Source: Megachile rotundata (Eukaryota; Arthropoda; Insecta; Hymenoptera; Megachilidae). Taken from it: a stretch of DNA of 64,000 nt. The notes below the pieces were generated by a model, which had not been told where the DNA came from, ran no database searches, and was given only the letters and a program-made list of their open reading frames with translations. The stretch lies in the NCBI RefSeq assembly GCF_050947335.1, contig NC_134989.1, positions 7,433,501 through 7,497,500 of the forward strand, in the 5' to 3' direction. Each line of letters opens with the position of its first letter. The stretch's first letter is position 1. Shown here piece after piece: positions 12,340-25,149 of this stretch. A program made the position numbers and the translations under genes.

Positions 12340-13130
12340 GAACAAGCATATTTTAAAATCACATACCCAAAATAACAACACATGCTCTCTATAAACCCAC
12401 AAAATTCAATATCTGAACCCTGATATTAAAAAAAAAAATAATTTAAAATACCTTATTATTTACCCACAAGAAGAAAAAAGCGCAAAAAAAGAATTTTCTG
12501 ATCAAGAAAGACAAAAACAGAGTGTGTGCAGACTCTGTTGCGCATGTACCCAAACCAGTCGTGATTTGACGTATTCACTTAATTGCAGAAAAAATCGGCT
12601 CCGAAAGGGTTAACTACGTAATTTACTTTTTGTCTCTCGAGTATTAACTTGTTACATTTTTACCTTGGTTACTTTCAAAGCTTGTTAAAAGACCGACAGA
12701 ATAAAAACAGAAACTTTTGTCCGACGTCGTAGACTTTTATCTTGATTTACATGTTACTCAGCGTTTCCTTTAAATCTTCATGTTGCATTTTACACATTAG
12801 TGTAATGCGTTCTGCTTCTCCTTTTCGAGAAAACGATGTCGAAGAACCGTTCTTCTACACAGCGGTAAGAGATATGTATGTATATTTAATTGCTTCTCGC
12901 ATGCAACACATTTGGATGCATGTTTCAGCTACATTTCAGTATTGCCATCGGTGGTAAATGCGATTAAAATTAACCGTTAACTGCAACCAACACACTTGCA
13001 ACCCCCTTTCATCTCTTATTCATGTCTGATGTACTTCCGGTGCAGTTGGACGCTTTAAACGTAGCGAGTCCGAAATATTTTTATATTTATTTGTAGAACA
13101 TTTTGATGGCTTTTGAGGATTTAGGAATGG
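12340..13130. other. AT-rich sequence, no gene seen
   Basis: The frame at 12742-12957 has no known motif. There is nothing else to report before the inverted-repeat element. Confidence 0.45.
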
Positions 13131-13133
13131 AGC

Positions 13134-13931
13134 GTGTACTGATGTCAACGCGTTAGTTGGCGAGTGAAGGGGCGGAGCCTAGTTCGAGAGCTATGGCTTC
13201 GATTGGTTAGAATAGAAAAATGGACGCCGTGTGTGTAGTTTCGGCGGTAGTATAGACTCGAGCAGTGGTATAGCAATATTTCCAAATTTCTACGTTCGAG
13301 TATACGCATTTCGGAGTCCTTACATTTCCGAATTCTTACATTTCTAAATATCTACATTTCCGAATCTCTACATACCCGAATATCTACTTTTTTAAATCCC
13401 TTCATTCTCGAATTTCTGTAATCTCGAATACCCACATTTCCGAATCTCTACATTCCCAAATCCCTCCATATCTAAATTCCATACATTCTCGAATCCCTAT
13501 ATTACCAAATCCCTATGTTCCCAAATTCTTACATACCCAAATTACTATATCTTCAAATTTCCACATCCCTAAATTGCTACATCCCCAAATCGGTATCACC
13601 CCAAATCGCCACGTCCCCAAATCCCTACATGCTCAAATCTCTATATTCCGGAATTCCTACATATCCAAATCCCTACATTCCCAAATCGGTGTCTCCCCAA
13701 ATCGCCACGTCCCCAAATCCCTACATGCTCAAATCTCTATATTCCCAAATTCTTACATACCCAAAATACTATATCCCCAAATTCCTACATCCCTAAATCG
13801 CTGCGTCCCCAAATAGCTACAGCTCCAATTGGTTAGAATAGAAAAATGGTCGCGGTCATTAGCATAACTGGAACTTTGAGTCTCTACTTTAGGTCGATCA
13901 CGCGCCAACTCATGGGTTGACATCGGTACAT
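13134..13931. mobile_element. 0.8-kb element with 33-bp terminal inverted repeats enclosing a minisatellite
   Basis: The first 33 bases (13134-13166) match the reverse complement of the last 33 (13899-13931) at 27 of 33 positions, sharing blocks such as GATGTCAAC and AGTTGGCG. The interior has no transposase, so this would be a nonautonomous element of the MITE type. A 35-bp direct repeat (13189-13223 and 13815-13849, 31 of 35 matches) brackets an octamer-phased minisatellite. I see no clear target-site duplication, and I cannot name the superfamily. The ends look diverged, so the insertion is probably old. Confidence 0.55.
13310..13815 (-). repeat. 16-bp minisatellite CCCAAATCCCTACATC (reverse orientation)
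   Basis: Units of CCCAAATC and CCTACATT type fill the inside of the inverted-repeat element. A 96-bp higher-order unit (12 x 8) is seen: 13584-13679 and 13680-13775 are nearly identical. Read on the other strand it is GGGATTTGGG, the same family as the other arrays but inverted. The frames at 13515-13796 and 13574-13816, with repeated PNPYIPKS-like peptides, are by-products. Confidence 0.9.
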
Positions 13932-14770
13932 GGAATAATCAAATAATGAAACTCTGAGTATCGTCAAACTACTAACTTACAAATATTTATTAGTACTAAA
14001 CTTTCCAGTATAATGCACCTTTACTTGGAAATTAAAAATGTAACCAAAAAATGAAACGACGAAGCATAAATTCTTCACCGCGATGAAAATTAACTCCTCC
14101 ATGTAAATTTCAGTGAAGCCTTCCGTAACTTTTGTAGTTAAAGAATGTTATAGTACAAAATAAGAAAACTTTTATATAATAAGATTGACAAGATTATTCG
14201 TGATAATAAGCATTTATTTATTCAGTATCCACGTTTGATATTTAGGACCCGCAACGAATAATTACGAGTCAGCATAAAAGCGAACGCATAGGTTACACGG
14301 TACAGCCGAAGTTGGACACAATTTTTACCGAAATTATTTCCTACGTTATTTTACTTTCGCTCCGATAATTTATTTGTCAAGTTTAATTAATGCCCCGTCC
14401 ATAAATTTTCCATGTAATTGCTCGAATGCAAATCTGTGCTGGCCGGTGCCCGCTCACGAATTCACGCGAAAATTTTTTACAAAATCGGGCATATTTCATT
14501 CGATTGGTGTGCGTGTGGCTGCACGCACCGGTGACCGGGCGATTCTGTCTTTTTTCGGGACATAAAAATTCTTACGCTGCAACTTCTTTGCCGTGGTTCT
14601 CGACTTTAAGGAACGCGTAAACGGTAAATCTTGTTGCATCGCCGCAGCGGGGAATGTAATTGATTTCACCGTACGTACGCGCTAAATGAGAATAGATGAT
14701 CGGTGTATGCTCGGGAGCAAATTTGTCTTCTTGTGGGAAGCTGTTTAGAAAATTACGATTTTTCGTATTT
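13932..14770. other. unique sequence, partly GC-richer, no gene seen
   Basis: From about 14230 to 14720 the DNA is non-repetitive and CpG-bearing. Frames at 14374-14565 and 14426-14620 overlap in different phases and have no known motif. Confidence 0.4.
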
Positions 14771-14784
14771 ATGATTTAGCTATA

Positions 14785-15480
14785 TTGGGAATTAGGGAAT
14801 TTGGGAATTTGGTAACTAGGGAATTTGGGAATTTGGAGATTTGGGAATTTGGTAACTAGGAAATTTGGGAATTTGGTAACTAGGGAATTCGGGAATTTGG
14901 AGATTTGGGGACTTGGTAACTAGGGAATTTAGGAATTTGGGAATTTGGTAATTTGGGGACATGGGAACTAGGGAATTTGGCAATTTGTGAAGAAGGGGAT
15001 TTGGAAAATAGGAAATCTGGGAATTTGGGAACTAGGGGATTTGGAAACTAAGAAATTTGGGAATTTGGGGATTTAGGGATTTAGGAACTAGGGAATTTGG
15101 GAATTTAGGGATTTAGGAACTATGGAATTTGGGTATTTGGGGACTTGGTAACTAGGGAATTTAGGTATTCAGGGACATTGGAATTTGGGAATTTTGGAAC
15201 TAGGAAATTTCGAAATTTAGGGATTTGCAAATTTGTTGATTTGAGACGTGGGAACTAGGGAATTTTGGGACTTGGAAATTATAAAATTTGGGAAATTTGA
15301 AACTAGGGAATTTCGGAATTTAGGGATTTGCACATTTGGGGATATGGGGACTAGGGAGTTTGGAGATTTGAAAATGCGATGATTTGAAAATTTGGGAATT
15401 TAGGGACTTTGAGATGTGATAATTTGAAAATTTGGGAATCTAAAAATTTGTTGTATTAAAAAATTTGGGAATTTGGCAGT
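14785..15480 (+). repeat. octamer-phased minisatellite (GGGAATTTGGTAACTA type)
   Basis: Units GGGAATTT, GGTAACTA, GGGGATTT and GGAGATTT alternate in tandem, same strand as the 9.4 kb array. The array degenerates to about 15840 into AAATTTGG and GAAAATTTG phrases. Confidence 0.9.
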
Positions 15481-15849
15481 TTGGAAACTTGGAAATATCA
15501 TAATTGAAGATTATAAAAATTTGTACATTTGGAAATATGATAACTTGAAGTTTGGATATTTGGAAATAACTTAAGAATTGTTGTATTTATTAATTTGGAA
15601 ATTTCAGTATTCGAAGTTTGGGAATTTGCAAATATAAGAATTTAGAAATTAAAAAGTTCAAGAATATGAGGTTGTAACAATTTGAAAATTTCATTAATTT
15701 GCTGTGTTCCATTTGTAACCTTAAAAATTTGAAAATTTGATAATTTGATAATAATGCAGAAATTTTATAATATAAAGATTTTACAATATTGAAATTCAGA
15801 AATTTGAGAATTTAGATGTTAAAAACTTTAGAATTCGAGAATTGGAGAT

Positions 15850-16885
15850 TTGCATAATTTGTGAATCAGTTAATATGGAACTCGGCCTCCAGAAGCAAAG
15901 GAATCTCATGCTGCACCTGAGTATACGTGTTACAACTATCGCGCGATTTGATCTTTCGCAACTTTCGAGGGAACGTACAATCTATTCTTCTGGTTTTCCA
16001 TTTTCCTTTCGCCGCAGTGCTTCCCTACGGAATGCTTCGATCTAAGAACGTAAATTTCTATCTTGTACGTGTTATCCGTTACATCCTCCTTGCACGCATC
16101 TGAGAAAACTTTCAACAAAGGGGATACATAAGTAATTAACACTTCGTTGCATCGTGTTATACTGTCTACATTGGTAGTTCAATACTTTACCAATTAACTG
16201 TGGAATTTAGTTAAAATCCCTTGCGAGTAATTAAAATGATGCAAGGACGTGTATGTACAGGTGCAGGACTGCAGCTGTTATTTAAAAAAGAATGTAGAAG
16301 AAAAAGAAAGGAAAAAGTGAAGCGAAATGATTATATTTTCATTCGATAACAAATTAACAATTTTTACAATTTGACAGTTAAAAATTTTTGAATTTGTAAG
16401 TTTCGTATCTTTCAAATTTATAAACTTTGAAATTTTTAAGGATAGATAAGCTTGAAATTAAAAGAATTTGGAAATTGGAAAGAGTATTTTCAAGTCATTT
16501 ATTAATTTTGGAAATTGTTTAAGTTACAAGTCTTGTATTTTTCAAGGTTAGAAACATTCAAATTAAATTTAGTTATAGAAACTAAGAAATGAGAATCAAG
16601 AAATTAATTGAGAATAGAAAATTAAGAAATTTGAAGATTGGAAAAAATATTTTTGGAAATGGTTTATATATTAATTTTGTATGTTAAAAAGCATCTATTA
16701 TAAAGTATATTGTTATAACACATAAAGTGTTACAATGTACATTATTATATTATAGTATACATATATGATCTAGTTTTGTACATAAATCTATATAACATGT
16801 TATACTATACTATACATTTTTTTAAACAAATTTTCGTGCGCATTTTAAATATTATGCATCTCTCACAAATTCTATCAAGTCTTTT
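15850..16885. other. AT-rich sequence, no gene seen
   Basis: A modestly GC-richer patch at 15870-16110 has opposite-strand frames (15842-16045 plus, 15936-16142 minus) with no motifs. The rest is AT-rich. Confidence 0.4.
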
Positions 16886-16889
16886 TCTT

Positions 16890-17560
16890 TGAAATTTGGG
16901 AATTTTGGAACTAGAGAATTTTAAAACTAGGGAATTTGGGGATTTGGGGAAATGGGACCTAGGGAATTTGGGGATTTGGGGACATGGGACCTAGGAAATT
17001 TGGGGATTTGGGGAGGTCGGCGCTAGGGAATTTGGGGATTTGGAGACGTGGGAACTAGGGAGTTTGGGGATTGGGGGACATTGGACCTAGGGAATTTGGG
17101 GATTTTGGGACATGGGACCTTGGGAATTTGGAGATTCGGGGACATGAGAACTTGGGAATTAGGGGATTTGGAGACGTGGGAACTAGCGAGTTTGGGACTT
17201 GGGAATTTTGGAATTTGGGAATTTTTGAACTTAGTAATTCAGGAATTGGGGAATCCAGAAATTAGGGAATTTGAGAATTTTGGTAATTTGGTAGTTTAGA
17301 AATTAGGAAGTTAGGGAATTTAGTAATTCAGAAATTTGAGAATTTGGGAATTTGGAAATGTGTAATTTGAGAATGCAGAGATTCAGAAATATAATAATTG
17401 GAGAATTTCGCAATTTGGATATGTGTTAAATTGAAGATTTGCAAATATTGTGAAATAATGTGAATTTATGAACATAACAATATAACTTTCAAAATTGAAA
17501 TTTATAAAAGTGAAGTGACTATTCTTAATAACTATTTATTTCCAAACTTACAGTAACATT
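16890..17560 (+). repeat. octamer-phased minisatellite and segmental duplication copy B
   Basis: Tandem GGGGATTT, GGGGACAT, GGGACCTA and GGGAATTT units, followed by the flank shared with copy A at 11850-12300. The frames at 17048-17299 and 17071-17265, rich in L, G, W and E, come from the repeat. Confidence 0.88.
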
Positions 17561-19365
17561 CCAGTATTATCTATTTTTAACCTCAAAGAACGTGAATAAA
17601 ATATATATTGTTTGAAAAGAACAAATATTACGTCCATAAATTTACTTTTCTTTATAACAGTTTTTCTCTCAGTCAGTCTTTTTCAAGGTTCCAAAAACAC
17701 CGACGCTTTGTAAATATTGCAACATCCATTTTGTCATCGAGGTATAATATGAAGTTGGTGTGTATCAAATTGCGGGCTTCGAAACGTAAAAAGTCTACCA
17801 GGTTCTGATGACATAAAGGAGCTGCACAATAGCACTCACACTGTATCAATCTAAAGTTTATAAATTGATGACAGTGACTACGCAAATTCTTTGTGAACGT
17901 TGTTAATACAAACTAGCTGCTTGCCAGTGACAGCAAACAATGGTTGACTCTTTTGGTGGGTTAAAAACTGCCCCACCTTTTGCTTGACCTTTCATACATG
18001 GTGAGTTTTTAACTCACTTCAAGAAGTTGATGTTTTTACGTTAAATAAAGAACGTTATTTATTTATGTATAAAAAGAATTCTGTGCAATTTTGGTTTTTA
18101 TTTGCATTGAAATTGGTAAAATTGTTAAGGAGTTAATTTTGAAGAGTACAAAGTGTAAAAATGCTTTGAGACATCAAAATATTATCTGTAAAATAATATT
18201 TATGGTGTATGAGTTTTTATTTATATCTCCTTCTATCTTCATTTCTATTTTGTTCTTTTATTCGATATTCAGTTTTCATGTCCTTTTAATAATCACATTT
18301 TAAAGGAAAAATGAATGTACCATAGTTTTCAAGATCATTCGTCTCTCTTTCTTCTAACACACATGGGACGCTGAATATGAAAAATCTGGAAAAACGAACG
18401 TATCCTGAACAGTTTTATTGCTTCTCTGTGGCTGCTTCTTTGATATTCGTACCATATATCAAGATTTTTCTATCATACATCTTGGGAGTTGTGTAAGCAA
18501 ATAGAATGTTATGTCATCATTAAATCTGTCTTCGACTTTTCTTCCACATAAAAGACCAGAAAATCTATAACTTTATAAAAACAATCGATTTCTCTAACAA
18601 CGTCAGTTTTAGATATAGACTGTAAACAATTTTAATTTAAAAATTAAATTAAATTAAAATTAAAATTAAATTAAAATTATTAATATCGAAACTTAATTTC
18701 AATTAAGAAATTAAAATGGTAAACGATGTCAGTATGACAATTCCTCATTTTTGAATAATTATTTTTAATAAAGTCATGTGTTACCAATACGTTGTTTCGT
18801 ATAATCTTCAACATGTAAAATCCACATATTCTGCAGAAATCCACATAGTTATTCTTCATCTAAAAATGGAAACAATGGATGAATCTTTCTATTTTTCTGC
18901 ATAGACTGTTTTTAATATTCCAAGAAATCGGAGAAAAATTGCAACCACGTAGATTGTTACTGTTTCTTTTTAACACAACGAAACTGGAACGTGAAATTTT
19001 CTATTTTAAAAACTAAAATTATTGCACATATATTTGCGTCATGCTCTACATGGAAAATAATTCTTATCTTCTGTATTTACATCGTTTAGCACTTTAACTT
19101 CTCAATTGTTTGTTGAAACGGATAATGTAAATTACAATATGAAATTATCAGAATTGCATGTAAAGTAGACGTATCGAGGAATTAAAATACACGGTCTCAG
19201 TCAGCCATTCTTAAAAACACAATGTATTGAAACGTCCTTGAATATGACTTGTATAACCACTTTTACACAACCATAAAATGCTATGAATACAGGTATATGT
19301 ACAGTCGAGTGCAACGTGCGTTTTCTTCGTATGAGGACGTACTATATGCAAACTTGACAATTTTT
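17561..19365. other. AT-rich sequence, no gene seen
   Basis: No credible exon. A perfect inverted repeat, GTGAGTT-TTT-AACTCAC, lies at 18001-18017, and a related AT-rich phrase GGGTTAAAAACTG precedes it near 17960. Runs of AAATTAAATTAAA at 18635-18680 are simple sequence. Confidence 0.45.
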
Positions 19366-19369
19366 TAAT

Positions 19370-20200
19370 TTTAATATTTGGATATTTTCAAATCATCAAG
19401 TTTCCAGTTTTTAATTTTTCAAGTAACTCAAGTTATCTTTTTAATACTTAAATTCAGAAATATATAAATTTACAAATTTCCTAATTTGCAAATTTGTAGA
19501 ATCCTCTATAATATTCTCTAATACTCTCAAACTTTTCTATATTTCCAAATTTGCAAATTTACCAATTCTGGCATTTTCAAATTTTTTAAATTTGTAAGGT
19601 TTCATATCTTTGATTTCTAAATATTTCATTCTTCAAATTTTTAAACTTCAAAATAACTAAACTGATATTTCCAAATTTTCCATTTTCTAAAAGTTTGAAC
19701 CTAGTTTTCTAAATTTTTAATTTTTGGAATTTGCAAATTCTCAAATCTATTAGTTATGAAATCCTCTAAATTCCTAAATTTCTAGACCCCAAAAAACCCT
19801 AGATCCCAGAATTCCAGTATCCTCGAATATTTGTGACTCTAAGCTTCTAGGTCCCTAAATTCCAGTACTCTTGAATACTTACGTCCCTAAATTTCTATAC
19901 CCCAAAAATCCCTAGATTCTCAAATTGCAATATCCTAAGATATATACTTCTCCAAATTTCTGAACTCCAAAAAATTCTAATTTAAAAATTTTTAAATCCT
20001 TAAATACCTATGTATGTATTTAAATTTCTAGGTAGCAAAAGGTCCCTAGAACTCCAAATTCCAGCACATTCAAATACTCATGTCCCCAAATTCCTAGATC
20101 ACTAAACCCCTATTTCTTGAATTTTCTAAAACCCAAATTTAATTTTCTCGAAATTCCTATGTGCACAAATTACTATTTTCTGAAATTCTTACCCTATTCT
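19370..20200 (-). repeat. old degenerate octamer-like array
   Basis: Recurrent phrases AAATTTGCAAATT, CCCAAAAATCCCTAGA and TTCCAGTATCC resemble diverged reverse-oriented units of the window-wide family. The period is no longer strict, so the assignment is tentative. Confidence 0.5.
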
Positions 20201-20214
20201 CAAATTCTATATAA

Positions 20215-20465
20215 TTATTATATTTAATTAAAATTATATATGATTGTAATAGCACCCCATCGAAATTACGTGTAAAATTATAACACCCCCTGCAAATAAT
20301 ATGCATATATAATTATAATAATACCCTTTGAAAATTATACATATAATTATAAAAACACCCCATTCATATAATTATAATAATACCTTCTGCAAATTATATA
20401 TATAATTAAAATAAGACCCCACAGAAATTACGTATACAGTTGTAATAATACTATAATTAAAAAAA
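20215..20465. repeat. about 49-bp tandem repeat (ATAATTATAATAATACCCC)
   Basis: AATTATAATAATACC starts near 20311 and 20360 and other parts recur at about 49 and 97 bp. Each unit joins a palindromic AT stretch to a short CCCC run. Confidence 0.7.
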
Positions 20466-21265
20466 AAATTAAGTTACAATTAAACAGTCCCTAAAAACGA
20501 ATAAGTGTATGTCTCTTCTCTCCATAGTTGTAACATTATCCTTAGAGAAGTCAGATTTGCCGTCGACTGTACATACGTGCATTGTATCTCGTTGGTTATC
20601 TGTTAAAGCAATCTGGTAAAGTTTTATCATCGTGATAACCATTGTTGCGTTTATGGCTCATTCGAAGGTATTCGCCATTATTCAAACAATTCCCGACACA
20701 CGGAAAGCATATTGTCGGCGTACAATGTCCGAGTAATTTAACACTCCTCGATGAGCATCATTCAGAATAAAGGCTGATATCGAACCATTCAACTATCTCG
20801 GTTACGCAAATGTTCCTCTTTTCCCTTGCTATTTTCTTCTATTGTTTAACCGAAGACAATATTTGCTTTTAATTTTACCTTCTTCTGCATCGCATATTAC
20901 ACCGGAATTAAAATACTATGTAAAACGTTGTGTTCTTCGATGAAATCATTTCTGTGGATGCAGGTTTGAGGTTATAAGATGGTAGAATATTTTAGGTAGA
21001 TGACTTCATTTTTAATGAGCCATGTTAATGATAAGTATTTTTTTTTTTTATTATTATTGGAATTTTAATGCAGGGATTTATTTTTTTGCTAGTTGGACAA
21101 GTTGTAGTTAATTATCATTGCAATATGTGGATGAAAGGAAATTGAAATGTTAGGCGGATTTTAGATGTAGTGATCTTTAATTGTGAAATTTGTTACTGGT
21201 ATTGAATTCATACGTCTATTGTTACAATATAAATTTTTCATTGATTACTGTCCAGTACCATTAAA
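20466..21265. other. mostly unique sequence, no gene seen
   Basis: A slightly GC-richer patch at 20540-20830 may be conserved noncoding DNA. No exon is supported. Confidence 0.4.
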
Positions 21266-21267
21266 AG

Positions 21268-21810
21268 AGAAAGAGAATTTGAGAATTTGAAAAGTTGAGA
21301 ATTTAAGAATTTGAGAATTTGAGAAGTTGAGAATTTAAGAATTTGAGAATTTGAGAAGATGAGGAGTTGAGGAGTTGAGGAGTTGAGGAGTTGAGAAGTT
21401 GAGGAGTTGAGAAGTTGAAAAGTAGAGAAGTTGAGAAGTTGAGAAGTTGAGAAGTTGAGAAGTTGAGAAGTTGAGAATTTGAGAATTTGAGAATTTGAGA
21501 ATTTGAGAATTTGAGAATTTGAGAATTTGAGAATTTGAGAATTAGAGAATTTGAGAACTTGAGAACTTGAAAGTTTGTAAATTTGAGAGTATGAAAAATT
21601 GAAGAATTGAAGAATTGAAAAATTGAAAAATTGAAAAATTGAAAAATTGAAAAATTGAAAGATTGAAAGATTGAAAGATTGAAAAATTGAAAAATTGAAA
21701 AATTGAAAAATTGAAAAATTGAAAAATTGAAAAATTGAAAAATTGAAAAATTGAAAAATTAAAAAATTAGAATTAAGAAATTGAAAAATTGAGAAATTGA
21801 CAAGTTGAGA
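21268..21810 (+). repeat. 8-bp satellite GAGAATTT / GAGAAGTT / GAAAAATT
   Basis: About 65 octamers in blocks: GAGAATTT, then GAGGAGTT and GAGAAGTT, back to GAGAATTT, then GAAAAATT. The block order shows local amplification of successive variants. It is complementary to the array at 22.7-23.1 kb. Confidence 0.95.
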
Positions 21811-22610
21811 ATTTGTGGAATCGAGTAGAAACTTAATCTTGCATTTTGAAAGAAGTTTACCTACTCGCAGTCAAAAAGTCATTTCCGAAACACAATTTCG
21901 AATATCAAAAAAGTACCACGATTTTAATCAAGTGGACATTTATATCGACAACAATTATAAATCGAAGAGGCATATAGTTATTTGTATCATGTTTCTGAGT
22001 CATAAATGACCAGTATACGTCTGAGAGTTTAATGGATATATGTATGTATTACTCGTGTGTCATTGCATCGAAAATAAAGGAGTAATTTTCACAAGACGGA
22101 CACGTGCAATTAAGATTCTGAAAATGAAGATTACTTGATTTATGATGTTACGGGTGAAATATCACCGATTCTTTTTATTTACTCATTGTTACACTTTGTT
22201 GCCGTGTACATAATATAGGTACATCCATCTTACCGCACTTTGCGGTTTCTTATACCCTTTCTTATGACTTATGCGCGCACACATTAGAGATCGATCAAGT
22301 TTCTGTATACCGGGTGACGTAAAAATGTTTTCGTATGTTTTAATGTTTCACCAATCATTAACCATTCCGTGTTCTTATTTATTCGTTGTCGGTTCTTTTT
22401 TTATAAATAATCCTGGAAAAATATTTATAAGTATAGATAATGGAAAATACCACCATTAATATGAGGAATTAATGCATGTTGTGAGAAATCAATTCTTATA
22501 AATTCCAAAGTTTTTACAAATACGGATGTATTCATATTAAAAAATTTTCTAATGTATAGATTTGTGAATTTCTAGTTTTCCAAGTATTCAAATATTTCAC
22601 TATTCAAAAA
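21811..22610. other. AT-rich spacer between two complementary arrays, no gene seen
   Basis: Frames at 21815-22009 and 22271-22459 have no motif. This would be the loop if the flanking arrays paired. Confidence 0.45.
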
Positions 22611-23085
22611 ATGTTTAACTATTCAGGTATTCAAGTATTCAAGAATTCAAGTATTCAAGTATTCAATTATTCCTTTATTTCATTCTTCAATTATTCCTTT
22701 ATTTCATTCTTCAATTCTTCATTTCTTCAATTCTTCAATTCTTCAATTCTTCAATTCTTCAATTCTTCAATTCTTCAATTCTTTAATTCCTCAAATCTTC
22801 AATTCCTCAATTCTTCAATTCTTCAATTCCTCAATTCCTCAATTCCTCAATTTTTCAATTTTTCAATTTTTCAATTCTTCAATTCCTCAATTCCTCAATT
22901 CCTCAATTCTTCAATTCTTCAATTCTTCAATTCTTTAATTCCTCAATTCTTCAATTCCTCAATTCTTCAATTCTTCAATTCCTCAATTCCTCAATTCGTC
23001 AATTTTTCAATTTTTCAATTCTTCAATTCCTCAATTCCTCAATTCTTCAATTATTCAATTATTCAAGTAGTAAAGTGTTCAAGCA
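22611..23085 (-). repeat. 8-bp satellite AATTCTTC / AATTCCTC (reverse orientation)
   Basis: About 50 octamers. The 188-codon open frame at 22611-23177 with NSSILQFF-type peptides is a by-product: an 8-bp unit without stops is open in all frames and encodes an 8-residue repeat. The reverse complement, GAAGAATT and GAAAAATT, matches the 21.3-21.8 kb array. Confidence 0.95.
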
Positions 23086-25145
23086 CTCATATATTGAAAT
23101 ATTCAAATGCATATGTATGTTCAAATGTTCAAACATTCTCAATCAATTCAGAAAGGAATGTTTTTCTGTATTCCTGATTGCTGAAAGAAATTACCTATAA
23201 AACATTTAAGAAAATTATTACATAGACTGATGCAGTTATCATAATTATAGTTTCGTAAATAGACCGATTTAATATTAGTAGTGTCGTTTTATTTTAGTTG
23301 TAATTGAAATTTCATTTCGAAGGATAATTTGCGATGCTTCGTTGTTTTCTACAAAAATACCATAATATTCTCTTTCAAAACCGGAAATAGTTTAACCACT
23401 GCTATTACCAAGATCGTGATTAGTTTTTTATAGCAGGAAATCGTACGAAGAATTTTTTAGATTAGATTGATTATCTGTAAGTGAAGTATTTTACTCTATC
23501 GTGACTCATCTTCGCAACTGTATTCACTATAGTAGAATTTACTAAATATTAATATATTGTATCGTTTTATTGTTTCTCTGATACATTATCTATTGACCAC
23601 AAAATGATCCTATTTAAAGAATAAAATATACCAAAATGTTAAATTAAATAACAAAATATTTTATCAGTGTATATTAAATCACGTTGGGTAAAAATTAACT
23701 CGAATAAGTATTATGTATTTAGTAAAAATTTAATAGAGTCAATTATACTTCAATTTTAGTCTGCATTCATTCGTTTATTTATCAAATCAAATTTTATTTA
23801 TTTATCCTTTTAAGAACAAGTCATTTTATGAAAATGATGGTTGAACACAAACATTTTAAGAATTTTAAAAGACTATTAATTTTAGAAGGTAAATGTATAA
23901 CAAGAATTACTTCATACCTAAAATTATTTTAAAAATTATTTAATTATTACATGACAAATGTAGTTAAATAAGAAACATGTTATAAACTGTAACATCAAAC
24001 ATTTTCAAACTTCACAGATTAATTTCCGATATTATCATTATAATATAGTTTGACATTATATTATTACAAACATATATTTTTCGTATTTCTAAAAAAATCA
24101 GAAATATACAAGAACGAAAATTGTTGAGCCACCCAGTAGATATTTCTTCTCAAAACGATATTTTGTCATAATTGGCTCCACAGGTGAAAATAAAACAGAC
24201 ATCCTTTTTTTAATACTACATTACATATTTTATAATACGGAAAAAAGGATATTCATTTTATATAACAGAAGTGGTAAGAAATTGCAGTTAAGCTTAGAAT
24301 TTATAATCCATTTTATTATTTTAGTAATAGTATAGCATTATCCGCTGATTCCGTAGCAACGGATGTTTCACGGAAAATTACGGTCGAGTGTAATTGAAGG
24401 AGATATGGTTTCCACATAAAAATCTGATACTTCCCGAGGCTTTCCCTATTAACGAAAGACCACTTCTCACACGTGTACTGTGTAAAATATATTTTCAACA
24501 TAGTAACACTTTCATGAATTTCGTAAAAATAACACTATAGTGATAACAAGGTTATTACCGTGAAATGATTTGTTACTCTCCATAATTATACTTTGCGATA
24601 TTTAAGGTTAAAACTTCTTTGATTTATAACACCGATATTGCAATATACTGGGTGTCCCTTTTAAATCGAACAACTAAATTTTCATGGATAATAAAAGTAG
24701 AGAAATTAATTCTTGAGAGGTTTTGGTACAACTAAAAAATGTAGCAAATCAATCATTTTTACAAAAATAGAGCAATGTTATAATCAGCTTTTATTATAAA
24801 ATTGTACTATGATTGTTAATTTCATAAAAATACAGATAATTTCACTGATTTATCTTCAGTAACTGATCATGAAATTGTGTAACACACATGACTTATTTTT
24901 AAAAATCGAAAAATGAATCTATCCTATTATACCTATTGTACCTGTATCCCAAAAATCTGCAGAATAAAATACAGTCATAAATATCAGGTCCATGTCCACC
25001 TGCTATCAAACAATATCATCGTTAAATCATTTCCCAATCTCGCCAGCCATTCGTTACCCTGCAACATTTTCAATTTAATCTGAGCAACTTTCGAGTCGAC
25101 GATACAACCCCTCTAATTTCTCTCTAATTTAATCGCTTCATTAAA
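23086..25145. other. AT-rich sequence, no gene seen
   Basis: About 2 kb with no convincing exon or array. TACTGGGTGTCCC near 24650 resembles ends of dispersed insect repeats, but no partner was found. Confidence 0.45.
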
Positions 25146-25149
25146 ATTC

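Noticed and set aside
22611..23177. 188-codon open frame, the longest in the window
   Set aside because: It lies in an 8-bp stop-free tandem repeat; the protein is a periodic NSSILQFF string with no other content.
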